A stretch of 64,000 nucleotides of DNA, taken from Allacma fusca. Taxonomy: Eukaryota; Arthropoda; Collembola; Symphypleona; Sminthuridae. Each line of letters opens with the position of its first letter. Position 1 is the stretch's first letter. Position numbers and translations under genes: made by a program. The notes under the pieces were generated by a model. It was not told the DNA's origin, searched no databases, and saw only the letters and a list, made by a program, of their open reading frames with translations. Positions 35,836 to 49,149 of the stretch are shown in pieces. The stretch lies in the NCBI GenBank assembly GCA_947179485.1, contig CAMXBY010000030.1, positions 1-64,000 on the forward strand. The letters run 5' to 3'.

Positions 35836-38170
35836 ATGATTGGTCCCGTTACAAAAATAATTGTTAATACGAAATTCCATTACCATTGTCAACATCAGCA
35901 TTGGCTTTTGAAACGACAAGTACCTTTTGATACAGTAACAGATTTTCAAGATTTTGTCTAAAACAACTGTGTGATTTAGTATTTTTTTTAAATAAAGTAT
36001 CAAAATCCCTTCTAAACTAACATGATGTGTTATCTACTGTACAGATGATATATAATAAAGTAATCCCTTGACGTTGGATTTACTGATAAAAAATATTTTC
36101 CTCGGATTTCGATATCGTCGTCAGGCAACTTTCTAGCAGCCCTGCGACCTGATTTATGTTACCTTCAGAAGATCTTGGGGAATAGTTACAATGGCATCGA
36201 AGAAAAATTATTTTCAAATTTTGGTATTTCATTTCGAAAAAATAAATTTTGCTTCAAAGGTGGATTTTTAGGGCGTAATCCGTTTTGTGACATGAATGTT
36301 TAAACATTTTTAAATATCTAAAGACAATTTGACTAAACAAATATATTGTCATTGTCAAAGCAGACAAATTTTATTCATTGGAAGTCAAAACTGGACGTTG
36401 TTCGGAAACATTGACGGTAAAATTTAAATTTGATCTATCGATACACTCACGCAATGCATTAACGAATGATAAAATTGAGGTAACATTTCTTGTCTGCAAT
36501 TCCAGACAAAATATCTGGTATGGCGTGAATGCTAAAAATTTTTAGAAATGTCTAGGCAACAATTACAAAGAATAATTTGCTGTGTGATTAACAGAGCTGC
36601 GTTCGGGTCAAGTAAATTGAGGATCCGAACTTGAACTTGACCTGCACTTGAACTAGCAAGTATTAATTTGCATGGACACGAACTTGGTATTTTGAATCTT
36701 GTCAAGTATTTGACCATTCAAGTAATTTTAACCAAGTATATTTTGAGCTACCTGAACTTGAAATAATACCTGCAATTCGGTTCCAAAATTGTGTAACCCG
36801 AACTTGAACCTGAACTTGAACCCGAACTTGAATTTCAAGTATTACAAGTAATTTTTTAAAATATAAAACTTCATACTATAATTTCTGCAACACAACGAAA
36901 ATTACATTTTACGAAACAAATTGTGGTGAATATTTTAATAAAACAAAAGATTGATGTTAAGAAGTTATAGTGAGGTGGTCATATTTATTCTACATAATTA
37001 CAAACAAACTGAATGCTGCAGCTATTATTACGCATCCCCCAGTATTCTTTGTACTACCGCAGTAGCTCTCATTGTCAGCTTGAGATAATCGTCGCATTTC
37101 TTAAATTTCAACCATCCCTTTATGCAAAGACAAGTACGAACGGTGTCTGATAACATTAACAGACGATATTTGAAGAAGCGAGCACCATTTATAAAAAATC
37201 CAATAATTAAAAATTATAAGTACTTAATTTCAGTAATTAAATTCATAAAGATTCTCTATTCCCATTATATGTAAAATCTTGATGGGCAATTGTAGAATTG
37301 AATTTCCTCTCAATCTCCGGTTTTGCAGAATGACTATTTTCTGTTAATTCTATAATATTATTTCTGAGCACGAGAACTCATTTGTATATAAAAAATAAAT
37401 GTACTTACAATACCCGTGTACTATGAAGTGTGAATCCGAAAGCAAACGGAACCCTCGTCTAGTCCTTATCCTCCAAACATTGCGGAGTAATGCGTATGCT
37501 TAACGAGTCCGTAACGTTTTCATTGTGAGCGCGAAAGCAGCTCGTTCTCGGTAAAAAGTATGACTGAACCGGTGGGGCATTTGAAAAATCGTTTTATTGA
37601 GAATCAAAATACTTGAAATAATACTTGCATTTACACGTTCGGGTGCAGGTATTCTATGAGCTCAGATTCGCACTTGCAAGATATTTTGATGCAAGTATAA
37701 TTTCTCAACCTGCACTTGCAATTTACCCGACTTGAATTACCAAGTTCGGATTCCCCTTTTACTTGTACCTGACCCTATTTATCACGTACATTTAAAAGCT
37801 CAACCCGAACTTGACCCGAACTTGACCCGACTTGGTACGTGTCAAGTAATACTTGTACTTGAGCGCAGCTCTGGTGATTAATATACGTGATTAACGAAGT
37901 TGCAAATAAATATTCGCTTTGAACGGAGTAGTAAAAAATAGCGAAAATCGTCAAAAATAATTCTGGCCACATTGGATCTCATTTGTTAAAACATTATTTT
38001 TTTGTAAATCTAGAATTGACAATGTGGGAGTAATTACGCCGTCCCTTATAGGTAATTACTAGTATGCAGACTTGATGTCTGAACGAAAATGATCATATGT
38101 GGCAATTAAATTGTAAAACATGTATTTAAAACAAAATATTTCAAGCGCTGTGATGATTAAATTTTGTTTT
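35835..38170 (+). repeat. block alpha copy 4 and block eta (split by a hAT)
   Basis: Block alpha lies at 35835-36025 and eta at 36090-36590, continuing at 37874-38170 after the hAT. Landmarks are ATGGCATCGAAGAAAAAT, TGTGACATGAATGTT, GGTATGGCGTGAATGCT and GTGGGAGTAATTACGCCG. It is colinear with 24800-25860. Confidence 0.7.
36592..37873. mobile_element. hAT-type element, 1282 bp, exact 8-bp target duplication
   Basis: The ends are CAGAGCTGCG and CGCAGCTCTG, flanked by GTGATTAA at 36584-36591 and 37874-37881. Both subterminal regions of about 250 bases are made of GAACTTG/CAAGTTC and TTGCAAGT motifs. The interior on the minus strand near 37040-37190 could encode a short stretch (DTVRTCLCIKGWLKFKKC) resembling the C-terminal part of hAT transposases, but it is too short to be sure. 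The colinear block eta at 25480-25560 is the empty site. Confidence 0.88.
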
Positions 38171-40284
38171 TAAAATTGCAACATTTTTTAATTGCTATTG
38201 TCAAGCGTTATTGTCGCTTCTAATTACTAAATAATTTAATTTATCCGTTCAACGCCACAGTAAATTTAGTGGCATTTATAATTCCCATGGTTTCCAGGTA
38301 CTAACTGTCATTTAGATTTTAAAAGCTAAGCTACTAAGAAGAACTTATTATTATATCTCAGTTATTTATTTGAACGTTTTAATTTGTTTATCTCTTGAGT
38401 AAACTATACTTTAAAAATAGAAGTTGCTGCATCAGGGTCTCAATAATTTTTTGTGTCCCTTTCGGTCGTAACAAAGTTAAAATTATTCAGTTGATATCTT
38501 TCTCCCAGCTTTTCAAAATTACTCATTTTAATACAAAAATTATTAATAAAGTGGTCAAGTAAGTAAGTTAAGGATTTTCAAGAAAAGCTAAAATTCAGTG
38601 ATTTTTCAAATTTAACGCTCGTTTTTACAAAAATTAAAAAAAAATATGAAACGTAAAATAGACCAAAAAACGTAAAGAGGTTAAAATACGAGAATGTCTA
38701 AGAGTGCAAGATACATTACGAATGAAGGTAATTAAAAATTATCATAATTTACATGACTTCAATAATTACTTAAAATAAGCATATGCTGTAGTAGTTACAG
38801 TCCCTTTAGGTTTAAACAATTATATTAACCGTTTCCGGAATAAAGAGGCCAGAAAATCTGTTAACATTTCTGTTATACGATGGAAAAATACTTTGTGCAG
38901 CGTGGAAATTCAACAATTCTGTGCTATGATTCGGAATTGCTTCTCAAATTCGCCACGGATTTTAAAAAAATATTCTTAATAAAATATCGTATTAATTTGA
39001 TAGATATGATTGTGGATCTCGCAAAAAATTATTGTTTTACAAAACTTTATTGGACTGTTCACTTCACCCCAAAAGTGTAATTACATTTTCAATTGTGGAT
39101 CAGAAGATTTTCAGACTATTTTAGAAAGCGTAGAGCCTAGGTTAAAAAACATTAAATAGCGTAAAAATCGAAATGCTTATTTGTTTTTTACATGTTTTAA
39201 CGTTAAGCTACTAAGCCAAATACTACAGCCTTGGCGTATGTCCTTACTCAAAGCTAAATATTGCCAAGCAACACACTTGTAACATTCTGAATCCCCTCAA
39301 ACATTGACTTTTGAAAGTCTGACTTCCTAAACAAACTCCTGGCCAATTTGCTCCACTTTCGTCAGGGAGTAGCACAAAAAGGTTTTGAGTTGGAACATCG
39401 GAAAAATATCGAAATATTTATAAGAAATTGTGCTAGAAATTGTGAAAATTAAATGTTTCGTTGCCAAATGCCTGGGTTTGCGTATGTTGTTAATATTCTA
39501 CGTGTAAATCGACCCTAAAAGTAGCCCTCAGGATCACAAGTACGAATTAAATTCTGGTATAATTGTTTAGAGTTTAAGTGAAAATATGCATTTGCGTCAA
39601 GAAAATGGTGTACAAAGGAATTTCATTGGCTAGCAAATAAAGCTGAAATTGCTGCAGGACAATCCAAGGGAACAGCCACGATGTTTCAGTTTGTAGCAAT
39701 ACATTTTAGTTTTACATTCTTAACAATGCCTACAACACTATTTAGCTTACACATTAATTTGTTGGAGTTCCGGGAAAAATGTCTTGTGTCGCGTTAGGTT
39801 TAACATATTTTTAAAAAACTTGGGGACAATTATTAAAAATTAGCAAATTTATTTTATTCCAATGCAAACCACAGGCAATACATTTAGAATTTACTATACA
39901 GTGGTTCCCAAGGGATGAAAAAATACCTGCCAATATATGGGGATGTCAGAATATCTTACTAGAATGTAATGTAAATATAATCCTTGGGAAATTTTAAACA
40001 TGCCTATATGAAGACAAAGCTGTCCAAGAGGAAACCCCTGTATTGGAAAATTCAGTGTATTGTGTAAATCAAAATAAAAAGATGTACATAATAATTACAA
40101 ACTTTCAAATTTTAAGATTTTTTAGCATCATACATCACCACACATTATTATTTTATTAATCGCGATTATTTTTAAAATATTTTAAAATCAAGTGCAGTTT
40201 TATGTTACTGACTTTAGATGTAGATTCAATTTACGTGACTTACCCATATAAAAAAAATTGTCAGCCAAAATTCATTTCTGGTAC
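38170..40284 (+). repeat. blocks theta and beta, no gene
   Basis: Theta at 38320-38580 matches 22742-22990. Block beta at 38880-39190 has the box TTGTGCAGCGTGGAAATTC, which also occurs at 52820 in a colinear copy. 39630-39850 matches 47335-47560 (GATGTTTCAGTTTGTA, TTGTGTCGCGTTAG). Confidence 0.6.
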
Positions 40285-40910
40285 AACATCAAATTAATTG
40301 TTTAAAATACAATAGACGAGAACGAAATTTGACTAATTTTTCCAACGTTCAATAATTGATTAAATTTAAGTTCCCGTTTGAAATTCCAGAGACCTCAAGT
40401 TTCCTCTAAAGAAAATTTTCATTGCAATGCTTTAAAAATGTTCCCATTTTATCGTAATTCGTCTGAGACAGTATCTACAATTTCCTAATTCAAATTTAGG
40501 TGGAAAAAATAGATTTGTTGCGATTTGAGCAACTGAATATTTTTGATGGACTTTCTTGTATATCATCTGCAGTAAGGAATGTTTGCTAACACCTTGCCCC
40601 AAAAGGCGGAACGAGCTGAAAGTGTAAACAATTAAAAAAAATGCATTATTGCTATAAATGCTAAATTTAAAGGCCAATTGGAATATTTTACAAGTTGAAT
40701 CATTTTTACCGAAGTAAAAGCAATACTCGGATACTATGGAGAATGTGGATTCTAAAAAAATCAATATGGCGTTGAATGGGAAATTTACAGTCCAACTTTG
40801 ATTTAAAATTAAATTAAACTTCAGAAGTTACACTGACGGTTGGTAACATAAATTACGAATTAAGGTAATTAAAAATTATCATAATTTGCATGACTTCAAT
40901 AATTACTTAA
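40285..40910 (+). repeat. mosaic block delta, copy 2
   Basis: It matches 22990-23500 and 42845-43460: GTTCCCGTTTGAAATTCCAG, TTTGCTAACACCTTGCCCC, ATATGGCGTTGAATGGG. It is followed by a short segment shared with 38720-38780 (GAAGGTAATTAAAAATTATC or close). Confidence 0.65.
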
Positions 40911-40969
40911 AAGAGATAATTATCTGGATTTTAAATTTATGTACTCAAACTAGAGTGGATCAAAATCAA

Positions 40970-42284
40970 TATTTTGGACTTTAAAGTTAATTAAAATAAA
41001 ATCGCAATAAACTACGCACATGATATAGGCAGTTAGAAACACACCGGGTCACGCACATTTCCTGCCAAAGAGGCGATGCTGATTTAAAAATTGAGAATGG
41101 TTTTGTATATTTAAGGTTTCGCTTTCACGCCACATAACTATTTCAGGCGTTAAGCAAAACATTAAGTAACTATAAAGTTGGAGTGACTTTCAAATGGATT
41201 TTGACTAATTGTAAATGAAATTGAAAAGAATTGAATTTGTAAATTTTTAATAATTATAATTGTGTCATCAGCTGGGATACTTTTCCTTGTTACAAAAATA
41301 TTTTAACATCAGGCATAAAATAAGCATACTTGGACGTGGAAATAATTTCAGGTCTGATCCTTGCGTCCCTGAATAATAGTTGCCACCAAGTATACCATAT
41401 ACATATAAGGGAGTAACTTATTAGATAGTTGATGCCCTAATTTTCCAGGAAATTATTTTATAGTGGAATTTGTTGCATTAGTCAGTTTTCATGGTCCTAG
41501 CAGTCACGAAAGTGACAAAGTATTATTTTTCACACTTGATTTGACCCATGGACTAAATATTTGTCTCATGCTTGCTTATTATTAAATGTGTCATACATTC
41601 AAGAACGTTTTTATTGTGTCCACCTTAAGCCCGCAAAGGTGTATATGTCTCACAAAATATTTTATTCTCATTGAGGTTGTAGCAAATTTGATTATATTTT
41701 TTTTAGAATTCACTCCATCCACCTGGGTCAATATTTGAGCTCTCCGGGTCAAGGCGTGTCAAGCAAAGTTGGTGTTTTTTAAAATGTTAATTTGATAATT
41801 ATTTTCAGATACAATTTTGGGTCTATTTTGTAAAATACACAAAGAATTTCTAATCTGGTATTACTAACAATTAGGACTCTAAGGTATAAATATGAACATT
41901 ATCAAAAACATTTAAAGAAATTTAGGTTAAGGTGCAAAAGTGAGAAAAATGTAGAATGGCAGAATTTCTGTGAAATTTTCATGGACAGTAAGGCATTGAT
42001 TAACTTTTTCCGTGAGGTTAATTTCCAGATGATTTAATGAGGATTCCTTTGTGTCTATCCCAATCCACTTACGTGACCCAATTTGGTTGTAAAATATATA
42101 AATACAGTATACAGGAAAGACATTGAATTTACCATTCAAGCAGAAGTGTTTTTGTAAAATCAATCTTATGTCAATTGCTTTTTAAGGATTTACATCTTTC
42201 ACGCCACCTCAAATAATTTGACCCTTCTTGATGCAGGTCTGATACAGTTTTCCCTTTTCTGTTCCAGTAGTGCAAGCGAAACAT
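40970..42284 (-). repeat. inverted blocks epsilon and iota
   Basis: 41030-41165 is the reverse complement of block epsilon (GTTATGTGGCGTGAAAGCG on the minus strand; direct copies at 48105 and 59872). 41270-41560 (TTGTGTCATCAGCTGGGATA) and 41650-41830 match 50415-50640 and 50920-51070 in the same orientation, and match block gamma (11000-11110) inverted. Confidence 0.65.
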
Positions 42285-42355
42285 TTTCTTGGTTCGGATA
42301 CCGTTACCGATACCGTCGGTATTCCCTTCTCGATAAGAAACTCTAAGTGAACGTG
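42285..42355 (-). mobile_element. inverted fragment of the 22308 transposon end
   Basis: On the minus strand it reads GTTCACTTAGAGTTTCTTAT, then CGGTAACGGTATCCG, matching 22308-22370 with a few differences. The rest of the element is missing. Confidence 0.55.
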
Positions 42356-42844
42356 ACTGAACGCAAAAATACAAGGTATGTATGAATTGAAAATTTGTAA
42401 ATGGTACAGCCAATAAAAATGAACTGAGTATGACTGAACGTCGTGCAGAAGAAAATAAAATGAGCTGAACTTGCATAATTGAACTTTTCACCAAAGTTGG
42501 ATGGATGAAGCAAAGAGGTTGCCTGATTTTTAAGTATTTACAGCTTTTACGCCATCTCAAATAATTTTACCGTCCATTCAATTCATGATAGATAAGTTGC
42601 ATTGTCGGAAGTTACTTGTTTTGTGAAACGACAATGAGCACTATGTGAATTATAATAAAACATACTACAATGTAATAATTTAAAACTTTTGTTTTGTATC
42701 CTACGTTATTATTTGATATTTTCTAATTATTTTTAAAAAATTTTAAAAACAAGTGTTGTGTGATGTTACTGGCTTTAGATTTAGATTCAAGCTGGGTAAC
42801 TTATTCACATGAAAATTAATTGTGGGCAGAGATTCATTTACTCG

Positions 42845-43460
42845 GTTCATCATCAAATTAATTCTTTAAAATGCAATAAATAAACTTGACTAATAATTAT
42901 AACGTTCAGTAGCTGTAAGTAGTAAATTAAGTAAATAAAGTAGTAAGTAACAGTAAATTTAAGTTTCCGTTTTAAATTCCAGAGATTTTCTCTAAGGAAG
43001 ATTTTCATTCCAATGTTTCAAAAATGCTCCAATTTACCATAATCCGTCTGAGACCGTTCCTAATTCCATTTTATACGGATAAAAGATTTTATTTTTGACG
43101 AACTTTCTACAGTATCAGTTCCAGGAAATACTGTTTACTAACACCTTGCCCGAAAAGGCGGAGCGAGTGGAAAGTACAAAAAATTCAAGAACATGAATAA
43201 TTGCTATAAGTCCTAAACTTCGAGGCGAATTTGAATATTTTACAACTGACATGATTTTAGTCGATGTAAAGGTAATACATACTCGAAACACGGAAAAGGT
43301 GAATGCTACCAATTTAATGTGGCGTTGAATGAAAAAATTACATCCCAACTTTAATTTAAAATAAGTGCCTTGATAAAACTATCAAGGTGCTTTAAATGTT
43401 TTTCTCAAAAATTTAAAATAAATATTCTAGAATTTAATTGCCTCATAAAACCAGTTAATA
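42845..43460 (+). repeat. mosaic block delta, copy 3
   Basis: It matches 22990-23500 and 40285-40815, including TTTACTAACACCTTGCCCG and AATGTGGCGTTGAATG. A 77-codon minus-strand frame (43115-43348) crosses it and is not supported as a gene. Confidence 0.65.
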
Positions 43461-43659
43461 CCACATTTTCTGCATCATTAAAATTTCGTGTTTTGACAAA
43501 TGTTACAATCAGCACAAACCGAAGATTTAGACCATTACAATTCAGCTCACAGCAAAAAAAAATTCTGCAACTTCGTTTGTGAAACATAACAAATATAAAA
43601 AATAATTAATTATAATAATTGTGGCCTAGATATTTTTAAAAACTTTGAAAACACTTTTC

Positions 43660-44880
43660 CTTCAACGCCACTGTTTCTATTCTCCAGGATTCTCCTGAGC
43701 TGCTTTAAATTAAGTTTCGAAGTTGCTGTAAAGCTATATGCTTGACTACGATATCAAAATGGAAGGAAAATATGTTTTAGCAATAAATCACACGTCCAGG
43801 GAACATTCGGGTACATTTCAACATCTATAAGTACATTTTATAGCCCAACGTCATCTCAGTTTGCAAGGGATGCCAAATTTTTGATACTTTATAAAAAATT
43901 AACAAATCACAGCCGATTGTCGACAAAACCTTGAAATTCTGTTTTTATAGAATCCAAAGAAAAATGTCCCTTTAAAAGCCAATGCAGATTTTGAAAGCGG
44001 CACTAAAATTTGTATAAAAATTTATTTGGTAACGTAATCAATCCTAAAAAATAATGGTGCAAATATGTAGAAAATTTAGCACCATTTTGAAAATCAATAC
44101 ACAAATTTTATACTTGTTGATACCGTGTTCTTTACCATCGCTAAGTGCACCAAATGCAGTCAAATAACACATCAAGAAACATTACATTTTCTCAAATTCT
44201 TAACACAATTTGTTTCATAAATTTTCAAACTGGTCTCGTTGGGGTAATTCAAAAATTTTTGATATAAGACGTGGATCCAAGCCTGAATTTTTGCTGAAGA
44301 AATCAAATTTTAAAAACATCAATTATTGCTGAAAAAATATATTTTTTTAAATTTTAAAATTTAAAAAATTAAATGTGAAGCTTGGTTATATTTAGCTTTG
44401 AGCAAGGACTGACCACGAACTTTTGTAGTTGACGATAATGTATTACAAAAATTGAACATTTCGACGTTTTAAACGTTTGTCTAAACTTTAAAACAAGTAG
44501 CCACTTTTAACATTCAAACAATCGAGTGAGTCTTCTCTATGTTGTATTTTAAAAGAAACGAAAATTAAAAACAATGTATGCTTTCACGCCACTAAATGTT
44601 TACTCATTAAAATTTACATTGAAATTGTAAGGGCAATTTGAAGGAGGTTTTGGAGTTGGTTTTCTACGCAAAAATATTTCCAGAGTGATCCTACATGAAT
44701 GATTTGACCTCAAATTTTAATTTAGTAATAAAATAATTTTAAGCTCAATTTAAATTTTTTATCTGAAGAGTAGACTATAAACCTCATTACAGTGCAGCCC
44801 AAAAATTTGATTTGTTTATTTTGAGGAAAATTCGTCTGATTTTTCTAAAATTTATTTAATTGTCCTCAGAGATTTTTTTG
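43660..44880 (-). repeat. inverted alpha block and neighbours
   Basis: 43850-44075 is the reverse complement of block alpha (CAGTTTGCAAGGGATGCCA, TTTAAAAGCCAATGCAGATT). 44515-44890 matches 51360-51412 plus 52297-52665 and keeps the uninterrupted site GAAAATTAAAAACAATG used by the hAT at 51413. Minus-strand GTGGCGT boxes lie at 43670 and 44584. Confidence 0.65.
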
Positions 44881-46500
44881 GGTTACATGAGTCTAGAATG
44901 GAAAGTAAAGGCACGATATTTTCGAATTTCTATCTCTATAATAATTATTGTAAATAAAAGCAATCGTCGTTGTCATTTTTAGCGACTGATCTTGTGCCAT
45001 CAAATTGCCGGGATTGTCGAAAAAAAAGAGCTGGCGTCACAATTTCGCTATGTGTTGTCCTAACAACTCTTTACTGTACTTTGTACGAAATCGACGGGAC
45101 ATTTTAACTATAGGAAAATTTAGAGAGCTTTCTGGAAAACGTGCAGTATTTTCTCGGGAAATTTGGAACTAATTATGACTGTAAATTGAACATTTTAGAG
45201 TCTAACATACAAGGTCTTCATTGAATTTGAACTGAGTAAGCTGGAATTTATTTCTGGCGTCATGGGATGAGTTTCCACATGATTTTGGAATTGCTCATTT
45301 TAATACGAAAATTATCAATACAGAGGTCAAGTAAGTAAGGTAACAACTTTCAAGAAAACCAAGATTCAGTAATTTTCAAATTTAAAACTAGTTTTTACAA
45401 AATTTAAGAAAATAATTAGCGAGCAAACGTTTAAAGCCTGTCATTATACTTAAGTCGCAGGACACATAAATTTGAAGCAAGACTTTCATGCAAATAGCGT
45501 GACGTGTCCACTAAGGATTGAAACATTGTTAAAACAATTCCAGAATATGAAATTGAAACCTATATTTCAAGCAAATCCTCAGTGCAAGTTCTAATTACAA
45601 GTTTCTCAAAATATTTTGACTTTTAAACACATTTGTTTTTGTGCTCTTTCAAAATCACTTTCAAAAATTCTTACTCTTTAAAGAAATGCGGAAATTCCAT
45701 TCAATAGCAGAATTGAGTGAGCAAATTCAGTTTGTTAAACAGAATTTGCAAAATATCCCTGAATTTTTTAAGCTAAATTTTCGAAAATTCCCTAATTTTA
45801 TTGAGCAAATTCTTAGTTTTATTGAGCAAAATTTGTAAAAAACCTCTTATTTAGTTGAGCAATATTTTTAAATAGTCACTAATTTTATTGAGTAAACTTT
45901 TCAAAAAATCCCTGATTTTGTTCACAAACCAAATTCTTAAAAACTCTCTCGATTTCCTGAGGAAATCGAACCTTTGGAAAATGCAAGACCTTAAATTATA
46001 ACAAATGATAACTTTAGACGCGAATCGTTACGGTTTTAGGTATGGTGTGCACTTAATACTAACGAAAACATGTGTTGATAACAGTTCTCTAATAACTTTA
46101 TCCTATCCGAATGTTTTTACGAAACGTTTTTTATAAGAAGTCAGATGCAATCAATCTTACTTTATTTCATATTAGAAATTAATGCCTACCGAATCTGCAT
46201 TACAAAAGAAATTTGCATACAAATAAATAAGTTTGAAATATTAGCAAATCAAATTTTTGTAAATTAAATGTACAAATAGTACTGTAATACCCGATCCCAT
46301 CCGTACTGTTTTTGTACTTAAAAATTCGAATCCATCCAAGAAATGAATTCCCCATCAAGATTGAGAAGATTGAACATCAATGAGTATTAGAGTGACAAGA
46401 AGTAAGTAATTGAAAACTATTGAAAAGTCTACTTCGAAGTAATAGTTTTCAGAAATATTGGCAAATCAAGGGATATTTTCGTTTTAATGGATGACTCCGG
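44881..46500. repeat. repeat mosaic, no gene
   Basis: 45280-45345 resembles the end of block theta. 45641-45840 is the counterpart of 7771-7971 in the opposite orientation. 45720-45930 carries four to five loose repeats of TTTTATTGAGCAAATTTT. No gene seen. Confidence 0.45.
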
Positions 46501-48187
46501 TACACTTATACGGGGAGGGCTATGGAAATATTGCGATCATAAATAATAAAAAATGTGGTGGTAAATTAGTTAAATTGGGGCTAAACCAGAGAATTTTAAA
46601 AAATATCCTATACATTTATAACTTCGCTGGTCTGTCTTACCTACCATTGGTACTTGTCTGGTGTGCATGGAAAAATGTTTTGTGTGGCGTTGTTATTAAA
46701 ACATTTAAAAATATCTGGGAGGATGAATACATATTTCAAACAATTTATGTCTCAATTAAAATCTCAAACAATACATTTCATGTCTCATATTTTCCAGGCA
46801 CTTGTCATTTACAACTGAATTAGAGGAAATCTGGGGAGATTAGCAAAATGTAATTTTTTTTTGGGTTATATATTTGTCAATTCATCCGGAAAAAAATGCA
46901 GTCACGAAATTTGCAATTCCAAGTTTTGTAAATATAGCCCAGACGTGCTTGTGTTACATGCATCATTTATGTGCCACGTACGCCCTGGTACATGTTATTA
47001 CCCACAGGTCCAGTAATGAGACTCATTTTGGGTACAGGTACATTTGATGCAAAGGTACAATGATTTAAATTGAGATCACATACATGGCCAACAAATTTAT
47101 ACCTGTTAATTCAACTTTGTTATGTTCCAATGAAGCATGCCAAATTCTCAACGTAGGAAATATATTATTTCAAATTGTATTTGTAAAAAAAAAATTGTAC
47201 GACGCTTCACCTGAACCCAGTACGGAGTAACAATTGTCAATTGTGGATCCGGGGAATTTCAGACTATTTCAGAAAGCTTTGTCAAAATATGTATTTGCGC
47301 CAGCAAAATGCTAAACATGGGAATTTCCTGTTATAGTAAATAAAGATGAAATTGCTGCAAGGCGATACAACGGTACAAGCACGATGTTTAACTTTGTTAA
47401 TGCCGATTTTATTTTGGCATTCGTTAAAACGCTGAAGCAGTATCTGAATTAATTACCGTTAGCCACTTGCGGATAGAATGTCTTGTGTCTCGTTAGTGCT
47501 AAAATATTTAAATAAATATTTTGTGGACAATTATTATAATTATCAATTTTACTTTATTTCAATTGAAACCACTAGTTTCTCGCAGTCAGTACAAACAGCT
47601 GTTTCTATCCGTTTGACAAGCACAACAAGAAAAACAACTTCTAAACTGAAGCTGAATTTCTTTACATTTTTCCATGTGTGCGCCGTCAGATCTTTCAAAT
47701 TAAATAAACTTAGATGTGAAATGTACGTTCAAATTTCAAAAAATCCAATGAAAAAGGTTTCCCACACTTAAAAATGCTTTACCCTGAGAACTGTGGCCAC
47801 GAGCCCTAGTCATAATTAAAAAGCATGAGACAAATATTCCAATATATGTTCAAACTTAACAACTACGAAAAATCTGACTTTGTTTCATTTTTGGCTGGAA
47901 CTTCAAAAACTGACAAATGAAACAACCACGTCTTTACAACAAAGGTACGTTTTGTAATACGTGTCTCTCTCTCTCATTTGATATTCCTGACAAGACGTGA
48001 TTCAAAATGAAGTGAACGTGTGGAAATGTGGAGACTCCAATGTAATGGTGGACGGAGGTGATGTGATCTCTCACCATAATACACCACTCAAGAGCAATAA
48101 ATAGTTATGTGGCGTGAAAGCGAAGCCTTAAATATACCACGTCATTATCATTTTATAAATCAGCATCGTCTCTTTGGTAGTAATTTG
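46500..48187 (+). repeat. repeat mosaic, no gene
   Basis: 46675-46810 (TTTTGTGTGGCGTTGTTATT) and 47330-47560 match 33020-33110 and 39630-39850. 48105-48187 is block epsilon, interrupted at 48188 by the next element. Confidence 0.5.
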
Positions 48188-49149
48188 GGCTGAGTTTTAC
48201 TTTCCCGGCTACAAAAATACTACCACCAACCTACCACCAAGCCTAGATCCGTTGGTGGTAGGTTATGGGGGTAAGGAATTGGTAGGGTATGGCGGCAGGG
48301 TATGGTGATAGGATCAGTAGGCAGGGCATGTTGGTTGGGTATCCTGGTAGGGTAAGTTGGAAGGGTAAGTTGGTAGGGTATCCTGGTTGGGTAAGTTCGA
48401 AGCGTAAGTTGGTAGGGTTATGGTATTATGGTAGGGTATGTTGGTAGGGTAAGTTGGTAGGGTATTTTGGTAGGGTATGTTGGTAGGGTAAGTTGGTAGG
48501 GTATTTTGGTAGGGTATGTTGGTAGGGTAAGTTGGTAGGGTATTTTGGTAGGGTATGTTGGTAGGGTAAGTTGGTAGGGTATTTTGGTAGGGTATTTTGG
48601 TAGGGTATGTTGGTAGGGTAAGTTGGTAGGGTATTTTGGTAGGGTATGTTGGTAGGGGATGTTGGTATTGTATGTTGGTAGGGTAAGTTGGTATGGTATT
48701 ATGGTAGGGTAAGTTGGTAGGGTATGTTGGTAGGGGATGTTGGTATTGTATGTTGGTAGGGTAATTTGGTATGGTATTATGGTAGGGTATGTTGGTAGGG
48801 TATTATGGTAGGGTAAGTTGATAGGGTATTATGGTAGGGTAAGTTGGTAGGGTATTTTGGTAGGGGATGTTGGTATTGTATGTTGGTAGGGTAAGTTGGT
48901 ATGGTATGTTGGTAGGGTATGTTGGTAGGGTATGTTGGTAGGGTATGTTGGTAGGGTATGTTGGTAGGGTATGTTGGTAGTTTATGTTGGTAGGGGATGT
49001 TGGTATGGTAGGGTGGTAGGTTTTGGTGGTAGGTTTTGGTTTTAGTTTGGTGGTAGGTTGGTGGAAATAACATATGTATTACAGCGTTTCTTTATGAGTT
49101 GGTAGGTTGGTGGTAGGTAGTTTGGTGGCCGGGAAAGTAAAACTCAGCC
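48188..49149. mobile_element. 962-bp element with perfect 22-bp inverted repeats
   Basis: The 22-bp ends (48188-48209 and 49128-49149) are perfect inverse copies, starting GGCTGAGTTTTACTTTCCCG; the similarity extends further inward as CCACCAACCTACC. It interrupts block epsilon, whose uninterrupted form is at 59940 (TCTCTTTGGTACGCAATGTG). Flanks GTAATTTG and GTAAATGT may be a diverged 8-bp target duplication (three mismatches). There is no coding sequence; the interior is a minisatellite. Confidence 0.8.
48260..49075 (+). repeat. GGTAGGGTA minisatellite, 13-bp unit
   Basis: The unit is GGTAGGGTATGTT with variants AAGTT, TTTT and TTATG. Local higher-order runs of three units (TATGTT, TAAGTT, TATTTT; about 39 bases) occur between 48430 and 48640. 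It is strongly strand-biased (G and T on plus, A and C on minus). Confidence 0.9.

Noticed and set aside
48260..49075. Interstitial telomeric repeat
   Set aside because: The unit is 13 bp GGTAGGGTATGTT, not TTAGG or TTAGGG in register, and the array lies between transposon-like inverted repeats.
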